64,000 bases of DNA. It comes from Allomyces macrogynus ATCC 38327 (taxonomy: Eukaryota; Blastocladiomycota; Blastocladiomycetes; Blastocladiales; Blastocladiaceae). The notes beneath the pieces were generated by a model. That model had not been told where the DNA came from, did no database searches, and was given only the letters and a program-made list of their open reading frames with translations. Shown piece after piece: positions 11,882 to 22,312 of the stretch. The stretch is from assembly GCA_000151295.1 (NCBI GenBank), contig GG745347.1:495147-559146 (forward strand), given 5' to 3'. Position 1 is the first letter of the stretch; every line of letters begins with the position of its first letter. The translations under genes were made by a program, and so were the position numbers.

Positions 11882-12655
11882 CTACTTCCCCTTGGCCGCC
11901 TTGGCCTCGTCCTTGGCCTTGCGCTTGGCCTCCTTCTCGGCCACTTTCGCCCTCTTCTTGGCCTCCTTTTCCGCGCGCTTCGCCTCCTTCTCGGCCTCCT
12001 TGGCGCGCCTCTTGGCCTCCTTGTCGTCGTCGGTGTCAGCCTTGACCTTCTTGGTCACCGTCGCGGCTTCATTCGGCACTACCTCAACCTCGTTATCCGA
12101 CTTGCGCTTGCGCTTCTTATTCTTCTCCTCGCCTGCGCCCTTCTCCACCGCGACCGCCGGCTTCGCGACCACCACCACCGGCGGCACCACCGGCACTGCG
12201 TCCACCGGCACTGCGTCCACCGGCTTCGCGCGCCCAATCAATGGCACCCCGTCTTTACCCACGGGCAGCGTCACCTCCGTGCGTTTCGGCACACACCCGC
12301 GCAATGCTCCGTAGAACCGGAAACTGCACATGGCCGCGGTCGCCGGGAACCCGGATTTGGTCACGGCAGCCGCCGTCTTCTCCCAGGTCGCGGCAGAGCT
12401 GTACCAGAGCCGCGGGTTCGCGAGCTTGTGGTTGGCGGGAGCGAGCGGGAGTTTTGGGACGCCGGTCGTAGACAGGGTCGAGAGCAGCGCGCCGTCGGCG
12501 GTGGGGGTCCATTGCGGGACGTTGGTGATGCGGACGTCGGTGACCTACGTCGGCGGGTTGACAGTGGAGGTGAGCGACGGGAAGGGGTGGGGAGAGTCGA
12601 CGTGCGATGGGGCCGAAGGTTGAGTGATTGGTACTTCGAGGATTTGCTTGGCCAT
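11882..12655 (-). CDS. Myb/SANT-like protein with Lys/Ala/Glu-rich tail, 238 aa
   Basis: Not matched to a named family. The N-terminal half contains WTPTADGALLSTL and, after a proline-rich insert, TWEKTAAAV, SGFPATAAMCSFRFYGAL and CVPK, spaced like one Myb/SANT helix-turn-helix repeat (W...L..L ... W..tA..v ... sfRFYGaL). A valine/proline linker and a strongly charged helical tail follow, built of repeats such as EAKRAEKEAKKRAKVAEKEA and ending KGK at 11882. The reading frame from the ATG at 12655 meets one TAG at 12545-12547. A 57-nt phase-0 intron at 12545-12601 (GTCGAC...ACGTAG) would remove it. A start further inside is the alternative. The tail suggests a nuclear or nucleolar protein; this is inference. 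Confidence 0.55.
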
Positions 12656-13332
12656 GATTGTTCTAGTGCTGGTATTGCTGATTCGAGTTTGGGCGGTTGG
12701 ATCAGGTACGCGCGAGCTGGTCGAGAGGTTTCAACAAGTTGTTGATGTCAAGGAGCGGGTCAAGGTCGGCTTTCGCGAACGGCCGTTGTCGTTGAGGAGC
12801 ATAAGAAACGACCCCGGCATGAATCGAACTGTGATCTCCAAACCATTTCGAGTCAAACCTCCGTCGCATCTATCGAGCGCAACTCTGGCCCCACAACCGA
12901 CCAACCCAACTCCAACGTAAGTCTCCTCCACCACCGCACGTGGCGTGACCCCGGTCGAGAAGTCGCTGAAATGCAGGGGGAGCACCTTTCGTCAACCGGG
13001 GATCCCTTTGGGTGACCTGTGCCAGACAGAGGCGCTCTCAGGCAACCGCATGCTGGCAAGGCGTTGCTGTCCTCTCCTTGGTCTTTCGGGACGATGGGGT
13101 TGGTCGCTCGCTTGCTCTCGCAGAGCACGTCCAGAAAATCCACCCCGACTGCGCGGGTGCGCCACGCACGGTCGGGACTAATATCAGACCCTGGGACAGA
13201 GAATGCAATTCTTTTGCTGGCTTTACGTGACAACTGAAAACTGGAGAGGACACCGACGATGGTGTTGGACGTTTGGATTCAAAATCGCTGTTGACAAACA
13301 TGCGGCCAGCCCGCGCCTTTGAACTCATTCGA
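12656..13332. other. Intergenic, no gene seen
   Basis: Between two minus-strand genes. Short frames only. A stretch at about 12808-12860 superficially resembles the 3' part of a minus-strand tRNA, but its T-stem does not pair. Confidence 0.45.
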
Positions 13333-16300
13333 TCACCAACGCATCGCATCCACCAACCGCACTCCGTCCACATCCTCGATGCCACTTAACGCCGCCCACG
13401 CATTCCCCGCGTGCGCGCAGGCGACCTCGTCGCGCTCCTGCGGCCGCGGGTCGGCTGCCATCCACCGCAAAACACGAACCGCCGTGTCCGTTCGTTCACG
13501 CACGGCATGAAGCGCGCTTGCGACATCCTTGACCGGAAACGCAGCCAGTGCCGTGGCCGCGCCCGCTGCAGCGGCAGCAGCACCACGGTACACGTCGGCC
13601 GGCTCGTTGTCGGTGCCGAGGAGCGCGCCCGCGGTCGACAGGACGGTGGCGAGGTCCGTCGCGGGGGCGGAGAGTGCGGTGCATGCGACGGTGACGACGG
13701 CGAGCGCACTGGTGCGCAGCGTGGACCACGGGAATATTGAGCGCGCGGCAGTGGTGGTTGAGGATGGCGCCGCGCGCGCGAGGAGGACTCGGAGTAGCCG
13801 GGTCGCGTCTGGGGATAAATATAGCGTTCGTCACAACACGATAAAGCAGGGACGTGATATGAATAAAGAACGAACCTTGTCCAGGAATTCGATCGCGCAC
13901 CGCCGCGGGCGCTGCGAATGCCGTCTGGACGGCCTCGTCGACGAGCAGGACCGCGTCTGGCTCGTTGTTCTCGATGCGGGCCCATGTGGGCTCCGCCAGC
14001 ACGGTCGCCACGAGCCATGCCGGCGCGATGGTCGCGACAACACCAAGAACGCGACCCGCTGCCGCACGTACAAACCCGTCAGCGTGATCCACGTGCTTGA
14101 GTGCACGGTCGAGCACGTCCTGCACCTCCACCTCGTCCCCATCCTTGATTCGGCGCGCTAAATCGTCGAGCACGTGCGCCACAAGTGCCGGCTCCTTCTC
14201 CCCGTCCAATCTCTGCAGAGTCGCATCGACCGTCATTGGACCCACTTTCACCTCGACCCCACCCCCAGCCTCGGTCTCGACCTTCATCCTCTCAATCGCC
14301 TCCTGCAGTCGGCGCACCTCGGCCTCGGCATCGTCCGCGTCGCCGCGCAACACGTGCATCAGCTCAAACAGCTCGCCCATCGCCGCGCCGCGCGACGACA
14401 TGCCGTGCGCAACGGCTATGTCTACGACCGCGTCGAGTCCGAGGACATCGACAAGTGCCAGCATCCACTGTGCGCCTCGACGGACCAGGTCGAGGCCCGC
14501 GGTCGAGACAGTTGTGCGCAGCGATGAGAGAGCGGCGTGCGCGTCGTCGAGCGCCGCGGCGGTGACGGCGGTCGTGAATGCCGGAATGGCAATCGCATTG
14601 ACGGCAGTCGCGATGGCGCGCAGGTGCGTGGCCGCGTCGGGTGGGGCGGAGAGCCGGACGACGGCGAGCGCGGGTACCGGCATTACGGGCGCCGATGCGA
14701 CTTCCTGAACGGCCCGCACTACCATGGCCTCGTCGACATTCGCAAACCAAGCGAACGCGGCTGTCACCTGCCGTGCGAGATCCGCGTCGCTGGCCGACTT
14801 GTTCTCGACCGTTTCAAGCGCCGCAGCGCACGCGACGAGCGACGGCACGTATGGCGCCAGAGCTTGCGCGAGCTGCGGGTGCGGATCGCTCCCGACGACC
14901 ACAAGTGCGACCCAATCGAGCGCATGCACGACGCTCGCGCGAGTCGGTTTCGCATCCCGCAACGCGCCAAACACCGGATCCAGCAACCGATTGCGCACCG
15001 TCTCGACAGACACGGCGTCCGTCGCCGTTAACAAGTACCGCAGCACCACGAGCGCAGCCGCACGCAGCGGCGGTGGGCCCTGCCCTGGCGCGGGGGCCGA
15101 GGCGGCCGCTGCATCTGGATTCGGCACGTCCACCATCCCCATGAGTTCCCCGACGATCCGTTCGAGGTACGCGTCCAGCGGCACCCGCGCCGGTGTCCGC
15201 GTTACGACCCGCGCCAGCCGCGCAATCTGTGCCGGGTCCGGGTCCGGCACTCCCGCTGATGCGAGAATCGCGCCGAGGCCGTGCGGCCGCAGGGTGAGCT
15301 GCGCGAGCCAGGTGCCGCACGCAGCGCGCAGCCACGGCGCGGCAGAGTGGGCCATGAGCGACGAGAGCGCACGGAAGGTGAGTGCCGCGTGCGTGCCGAG
15401 AAAAACGGTGCGGATCGTGGCGGCGGTTACGATGGGGGACTGCCGGTGGTGCAATTCAAAGAGGCCCGCGTAGATCCAGTGCAGGTGCTTTTCGGCGAGC
15501 AGTTTGGCGGCAGTTTGGAAGAGTCGTGGCGGTGGGGAGGTGAGGAGCTGGACGAGAGCCGGGATGACGAAGTCGAGCGTATTGTCGGCGTCTTGATTGA
15601 GGGGAAGGTGGAGAAATCGTGACAGTAATGATCAGCTCGGGAATATATTGATAAAGCCCAACGCCCACGCGAGGACAGCATCGCCCAGGCGTACCTGGCC
15701 GCTCTGGCAACAGCCACTCGAGATACGGCGCAACGTTGGCGCTCTCTTCGCGGCGAACCGCGACAAACGGACGCACGCCGGCAAACATAGCCAGGTCGAG
15801 CGACTGCTTGATAGTCATGATGTCGCGCAGTCCGAGAATCTCGTACTTGACCGCCGCGACATTGCCAAGTGCCGCAGCGGCGGCGCGAATCCCGTCGTCG
15901 AGCGCGAGGAGGGCGTTGCACACATGGGTCATGTACGCTTGGCGGATCGAGCCATCTGCCGATGCAGCCGAAAAGTCGGAGAGGCATGCTCGCATGGCAG
16001 CGTCAAAAGAGGTTCTCGGCGCGGTATTTGCAGACCTGCTGCTGCTTGCCGAAGCGGCTTTGGCCGCCAGGACGGTCGGCGGGGCCTGGATCGTCAACCT
16101 GCGCAGCGTCGCCAGCGCCTCGAGCACAGCAGGTGGGGTTGCACGGGCGTTCTGCACATTTTCATTTCGCTGGGTCGCGCGTGCTGCTTGCCCACCAGAT
16201 GGTTTGGTTGTAGAGGGTGGCATCGGCGGAACTGGCCGGCCGAGAGGGCCGCAATCGCGCACGAGGATCGCCGGACCTGGCGCTTTTTGGCCCCGAGAGT

Positions 16301-16385
16301 CGAATGCGGCAAGCCAGGAGCTCTTGCGATTGGTGGTCAGGGCCAAATTTTGAATGGCAATCTGCTGGAGGGACAAAGTGGTCAT
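13333..16385 (-). CDS. RTP1: TANGO6/RTP1-family HEAT-repeat protein
   Basis: In yeast Rtp1 helps assemble and import RNA polymerase II; the animal relative TANGO6 was found in Golgi organisation screens. Exons 15695-16385, 13876-15591 and 13333-13808 are joined by introns 15592-15694 and 13809-13875 and total 961 codons (960 residues). The N-terminal part has ILGLRDIMTIKQSLDLAMFA, comparable to the family's N-terminal domain. The middle is alpha-helical repeats rich in Ala/Val. Near the C-terminus, VQDVLDRALKHVDHADGFVR and VYRGAAAAAAG...VRVLRWMAADP...DEVACAHAG resemble the RTP1 C1 and C2 domains, including the conserved HA near the end. Similarity was judged from pattern and domain order, so the family call is good but not certain. 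The gene is divergent from UBP6 across 202 bases. Confidence 0.72.
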
Positions 16386-16587
16386 GCATACATCGTTTTG
16401 CAAGGCTGATCAGCACACTTGTGTCGCTGGATGTTTTTGGCACCCTTCCGCGTCGCGCGCTGATCGCGCTTGGTCAAGCTGGCACGCCGGCTTTCGCGAC
16501 CCTCTCCATTGTCGACGACTCAGCAATCGTCCTCCTCGCCAACTTGACTGCAAGTTCAGCACGAGCACCAGCAAAAGCACCAGCAAC
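16386..16587. promoter_or_regulatory. Shared promoter region of RTP1 (-) and UBP6 (+)
   Basis: Only 202 bases separate the two proposed start codons, so both promoters must overlap here. No TATA box is evident. Confidence 0.5.
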
Positions 16588-18593
16588 ATGAAGGGTAGAT
16601 ACGCTTCGCCACGCTCCAGAACTGGCGACCCACCATCACAGTTCAGACACGCCCGCGCTCGCGCCAACTGCGGAAATTCTCGTTGTCAGCGCGCGGATTT
16701 GCGTCTTCTCTATGCCACTGGGCCTCCCTCGAGCTCAAATTTGCGAGATCACGCCGAAGTAACGCGCATGCTCCCCTTTTCGCAACAGTCACCGTCAAGT
16801 GGACGTCCAAGAAGCTCGAGCTCGACCTCGATGGTATGGCGGCCCCTATGCTCTGTCGATTATCCGCGACAGAGTGCTGACCCGTGTCGGTCGTGCTTGT
16901 CCAGTCTCCGAGTCGCCCATCATCTTCAAGAACCAGCTGTGGTCGCTGACGGGCGTCGCGCCCGAACGCCAAAAGCTCCTCCTCCGCGGCGTGCAGATCA
17001 AGGTACGCCAGACCCTTACGACGCGACGGAGCGCTACGCAACGCGCCGCTATGACGCGCCTGGTGACGTGGATTGATCAAACGCGTCGATCAAATGCGTC
17101 GTTCAGGACGACACGGACTGGTCGACGGTCAAGAACCTGCAAGAGGGCGCGCAGTTTATGATGCTCGGCACGGCCGGCGAGCTTCCTAAGGCGCCTGTCG
17201 AGAAGCCCGTCTTTGTCGAGGACCTGTCCAAGAACCAGGCCGCGCAGATCATGGCCAATGCGCCGCCAGGCCTCGTCAACCTCGGTCTGTTCTGTCCCTC
17301 CACTATCTCTTCGCGGAATCCCACCATTCTTACCCTCTCCCTCCCCCACCCAAAAGAAAACACGTGCTACCTAAATGCGACGCTGCAGTGCCTCAGACCG
17401 GTGCACGAGCTGCAATCCGCGCTGCAGGCCGACGGCAAGTCCTTTTCCGGCGACGCCGTGACCAACATTGCCGTCTCTCTCCGCGAGCTCTACAAGCAGC
17501 TCGAAAAGCCGGCCACCGTCGACGCAATCCCGCCCGTCGTCTTCTTGACCAACTTCCGCACGGCCTTCCCGCAATTCGCGCAGCAGGATAACCGCGGACA
17601 CTATGCGCAGCAGGACGCGGAAGAGGCGTGGAACCAGCTGCTCACGGCTATCTCCTCGTCGTTTGGGTCGAACGGCAAGTCGCCGGTCACGCGGTACATG
17701 GGTATCGAGCTTGAGCACGAGACGACTTGTGACGACCCTGCGGCCGCGGCCGCGGGCGAAATGGCGACAACAACGGAAACGACCGATTTGCGTCTCACGT
17801 GCCATATCTCGAACACGACGAATAACGTCCACCAGTCTCTCGCCGAGGGCATGACGCAGCACTTGGAAAAGGCGTCGGCCGCGTTGGGGCGCGAGGCTAA
17901 GTACACGGTGCAGTCGAAGGTCAAGCGGTTGCCAAAGTACCTGACGGTTCATTTTGCGCGTTTCTTCTGGCGCGCGGATATCAAACAGCGCGTCAAGATT
18001 CGGCGGGTGCGTTGTGCATGATGTTGACAGTTTGGTCTCCGTTCGCTCACCTGCCGCTGTTGGTTTGATTAGAACGTTGCGTACCCGTCGGAGCTTGACA
18101 TGTACCAGTACTGCACCAAGGACTTGCAAGACAAGCTCTCCGAGGCGCGCAACCACGGCCGCGTGCACCCAGACCTTGCCGCGGACGAGGGGTGCAACCC
18201 GTCGGGTGCGTTGATTTCCTGCCATGCCGCGTCGATCCGCGTCGTCTTCATGTCAGTCTGATACGTCCACTGCCGTACTGTAGGCGTCTACGAACTTTGC
18301 GCGGTCCTGACGCACATTGGCGCGTCGTCCGACAGCGGGCACTACATTGGCGTACGCTCCCCCACTGTTCTTTCGCTCTGTTTTCGCACGCCCACATTTT
18401 CCCAACATGTCTACAGTGGGTCAAGAAGGAGAAGGACGACTGGCACAAGTTTGACGACGACAAGGTCTCGCCGATCAAGGAGGCCGAGGTGCTCAAGAAC
18501 AGCGGCAGCTCGGCCGATGGCCACATTGCCTACTTGCTGCTCTACCGCGCCAAGGACGTTGAGGCTAAGCCAGCGTCGCCGTCGGACGCATAA
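16588..18593 (+). CDS. UBP6: Proteasome-bound ubiquitin C-terminal hydrolase UBP6/USP14
   Basis: Deubiquitinase that binds the 19S proteasome through an N-terminal ubiquitin-like domain and trims ubiquitin from substrates. Eight exons (16588-16594, 16789-16833, 16905-17002, 17107-17284, 17357-18006, 18073-18205, 18284-18351, 18417-18593) total 452 codons (451 residues). The first exon is only ATG AAG G, and splicing gives MKVTVKWTSKKLELDLD at the start of the ubiquitin-like fold. The linker VEKPVFVEDLSKNQ is typical. The Cys box reads NLENTCYLNATLQC; the usual Gly before NTCYLN is Glu if the 17285-17356 intron is placed correctly. The QQDAEEAWNQLL box, the KVKRLPKYLTVHFARFFWR segment and the His box DSGHYIGWVKKEKDDW are present, so it should be active. 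The Glu could be a splice-placement artefact. Confidence 0.93.
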
Positions 18594-18875
18594 AAGACGC
18601 GCTGTTGGTCGTGGCAGGGCAGAGTGGGAGTCATTGAGATTTTGAAGCTGGGCGAATACGTGCAGAGCCTGTCTGCGTTTGCTTGCCTTGCTGAGAACAA
18701 GTGCTGCCATGAGCGTGCGTCATACGCTGTGATTTTGAGCGCGACCAGCGAGTATGGTGGACACGCCGGCTTGCCTTCCTGCCCAACACCACCAAACCAT
18801 GCGATCCGATCAAAAAACCAAAAAATACATCGTCAATCCACTCTCCACAAATTGCACAACACATCCTGCTCGCCT

Positions 18876-20923
18876 TTAATACCGGGGTCGCGACCGCGAC
18901 CGGGACCGCCCTCGAGGCGAGAATGACCGCGACCGGGACCTCCCAGGTGGAGAGAGCGACCGCGACCTCGACCTTTCACGAGGAGATAACGACCTTGACC
19001 GCGATCGCGACCTGCCACGCGGAGAGAACGACCGCGACCGGGACCGCGACCGACCCCGCAGCGGCACTGACTTCCCGCGCGGCGGGACCGCGCGTGCACG
19101 TCCGCGTGCAGTCGACCGGGACCGAGACCGGGACCGCGAACGGGATTCACGGCGACTGCGGGACGGAGACCACGACCGCGATCGCGACCGTGACGGTGAC
19201 ATGCGGCGACTGCGTGGCGGGGATCGCTGCCGCGAGGGCGACATACGGCGACTGCGCGGCGGAGACCGCGACATCGACCTAAGACCCCGCATTGGGGACG
19301 GCGACCTCCGCCGGCGTGGCGGCGACCGCGAGATCGACATGCGCCGCGACCACGTCTGTCCAGGCGGCCGGTGTCGCAAGCCCACGGGCAGGCTTGGGGA
19401 CCGCGGACGGCGTGCCGGGCGGGGCGACCGGCGCCGTGGGAGCGGATACGGCACGCACTCGATAACGGCACCGTCAATCTCGCCGCCGTCCATGTGCGCG
19501 ATCGCGTCGTTTCGTTTGCGGCGGCCGGGGACGGGTATGTGACGCACATGGTGGTGCCGTGCGTGCCGTTGCGGTCTGGAAGCGGAGGAGGGAAGGTCAG
19601 AAGGAAGACAACACCGTGGCGAAGGGAAGTGATAGGCGTACTGGGCGTAGAGAGCAGCTCGACGTTGATAACCGACCCAAAGTATCCGAAAATCTCGCGC
19701 ACGTGCACGAACCGCGTCGCCTGCGTCAGGTTGCGCACGACCACCTTGCACTTGGCCGCGTTGATCGCGTCCTGCTCGACCTGCGCCGACATGGCCGGCG
19801 GCATGGGGGATCGGGTGCGCCGACGTGGCCCACGCATGGGTGGGGACCGCGACCGGCGGCGTGGCGACGGCGATCGACCGCCACGGCGCAAGGGAAGCGG
19901 CGCCCGACGATGCATCGGGAACGGCGAACGGTCGCGGCTCCGAGGGCCGCGCAGCGACGGCGAGCGCAAATGGCGGTCCGCGAGACGACGCGGAAGTGGT
20001 GACAGTGACCCGCGCGGGGAAGGCGAACGGTTGCGCATGCGCGGTGGCGTGCGCGAGCGGTACCGCGATCGCGAGCGGGGCGAGAGCGACCGCCGGCGCG
20101 ACGGGGGCGATGGCGACCGGCGCTGGGGAGGAGGCGAGGGCGAACGACGGCGCGAAGGAGGCGAGGGAGAGCGGCGCCGCGACGGGGGCGAAATGCCGCG
20201 CGACCGTGGACGTGCAGCCGACCACGACTGCGATCGCGACCGGGAGCGGAAACGGGAACGGGAACGCGAGCGGGAACGCGGGCGCGGGCTACGGCTGACG
20301 CTGCGTGCCGGACTGCGGGACCGCGACCTCGACCGCGAACGGGACCGCATGCGTATGCGGCATGACGGCGGCCGAGACTGGCTGCGCGAGACTGACCGCG
20401 ACCGGGACGGTGACCGGGATCGCGAGCGAGAACGTGAGCGCGACCACTTTCGCGGCGGGGGCGATCGCGAAAAGGACCGCGATCGGGAGCGTGACGGCGA
20501 CCGACGCGGCGAGGGCGACCGGCTCGTGGACATGGGGGACCGGCGATTCAGCGGCTTGCGGAAGGGCGACCGGCCGCGGGGTTCTTCACTGCGATCAGGC
20601 ACGTAGCGCGAGGGCGGTCGTGCATCTTTGCGGGAACTGGCGGCAGGAGACCGGGGCCGCGACCGGGATCGGGAGCGGGAGTGAGCCCGCGACCGCGAGG
20701 AACGAGACCAGGATCGCGACCTGGGGCGGGACCGGGAGCGGGCCCGGGAGCGGGAGCGCCGGCGAAATTGAGCGCTCCCTCGGTACGGGGAGCGGCTACG
20801 GCTTCTATTGAGGATGGTGCGGGCGGCAGGTGAGGTGGACGACTCGAATATAGCGGGATCGGCGCGGCGCGCAGCGGACCTGGAGTGCGAGAGCGAGCGC
20901 GCCATATTGCGGGCAATCGCCAC
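18876..20923 (-). CDS. RNPS1: RNPS1-like SR protein, RRM between two large RS domains
   Basis: RNPS1 is a splicing activator and exon-junction/ASAP-complex subunit. Residues 1 to about 370 are Arg/Ser/Pro-rich. The RRM begins CKVVVRNLTQATRFVHVREI, continues FGYFGSVINVELLS and, after an intron at about 19576-19641, ends AIAHMDGGEIDGAVIE, very close to the human HMDGGQIDGQEI segment. A second RS/RP domain follows, ending SRSRSRPRY at 18876. To join VTYPSPAAANE to DAIAHMDGG a one-frame shift is needed at about 19505-19518 (a CGTTTCGTTT repeat). No intron fits there, so this is either a sequence error or a real lesion. The total RS content is much longer than in animal RNPS1 (about 300 residues). 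The start is 20923 or the ATG at 20905. Confidence 0.82.
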
Positions 20924-22312
20924 AAGTCAGTGACGGTGGTGCGCGCGCGGGAGCGGGGTTGCACGATGACAGCGACGGTGGTGCTGGTTGTCGACGACGA
21001 GGAGCGATGCAAGTGCTGCCACGCACGGGAAGGATCTGCCCAGTCTGTCAAGACCACGCGACCGCGTCTCCCGTCTCCTTCCCCGCACCGCACACTGCCG
21101 CTCACCGCCGCGACGAGGACGCCGTGCGCAGTACACCCGCGGCCGCCCCGCGTGCGCCCACCACGGCGCACTTGCCGCAGCCCGCCCTCGACCCCGCGTG
21201 GGAACCGCCCGGCCCGCTCGCGGCGGCGCTCACTGAGCGGTTGGCCCGCCCACCAGCACGACCCCGGCCTCTCGCGCCCGTCTCCCCCTACCTAATGCGC
21301 GCCTCCCCCGACCTAACGCGCGCGGTTCCCGAGTCTGCCATCGGGCGTCAGATGCAGTCAATACCACTGCCACACTCTTCATCTCTCTGATTGGGCTCTC
21401 CCTGCCGCTACCACGCTCGTGATTGGTGCTGATCTTGAGAACGCCGCTTCGCCTGCGATCGACCGGTCCAAGCGCCGCGCCGATGCCAACCACCCGTGCA
21501 CCCCTGTCCGCACGCTGCTGCTGCCGCTCCCCGTCGTGCGCGTCAAGGATGCCCCAACGGACCCTTGCAGTCTGCCTGCCGTGAGCCGCTCCTGTTCCTC
21601 ACAATTCCTCACGACAACGACTTCGGACAACTCGCCGTGGTTCCTGCCAAAGACCGTTGCCCTCGTTTCGCCGGCTCACTCTCGCCCGGCGACCTCCAGA
21701 CCAGGAGCGTCTTTGTGATCCACGACTCCGTCAGGCCCACGCGCGAGTGCATCATCTTCCCGCAACGGCGTGTGTGCCGTGTGGTTCCAACCACTTCTGC
21801 GCACTGTTGGACACCGAGCTGCTTTTCCACGTGCGACGCGCTCGTTCGTCCCCCACGCTCCGTCTCCTCCGTGGTTGTCGCCCTCCGGGCATCCACGCGC
21901 GTCGCGTCGCGTCGGGACCAAACGTGGGCCGGCTCGTGTGCGCACCCAGCAAGCAAGCCTGTCCCGTTGCTTGCGCCCTGGTGCCCTTGTTCTGGTATGA
22001 AGACAATTTGCCGTTTCTGCGGACGCTGCTGGAGCATGGGCGCGCGCTGCGCGTTCGTTCAGGGCAGCCCGTCGTTCTCGTTCTCCTCCTCGGCGCTCAA
22101 ACTGCCCCTGCCCCCTTGCCTGTCCTCTCCTCCCCGCGCCGCTGGTCCGTGCAGGACACTCGCCACGAACGAACGCGCGCCCCCGCTCGCTCTCGCCACC
22201 GTCCCCTCCACATCCCAATTTGCCCATCATCCTTCGCTGATTCCCCTCCTTCCCTCTATCCGTCCCCTCCTACTCCACTCCTCCAGCCACCGTCACCGCC
22301 GATCCGCGCACC
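20924..22312. other. Divergent intergenic region
   Basis: 1.4 kb between RNPS1 (-) and the PAS-kinase-type gene (+). Long overlapping frames here are compositional (GC-rich) and show no motif. The last 300 bases on the plus strand are pyrimidine-rich (TCCTCC, CCCTCC), like a 5' UTR of the kinase gene. Confidence 0.4.

Noticed and set aside
12805..12865. tRNA-like stretch on the minus strand (TTCGATTC box)
   Set aside because: The five bases on either side of the putative T-loop do not pair and no acceptor partner is found, so no tRNA is called.
19371..20606. Plus-strand Arg/Asp/Gly-rich frame of 411 codons
   Set aside because: Antisense of the RS repeats of the RNPS1-like gene, which has an RRM in the opposite strand.
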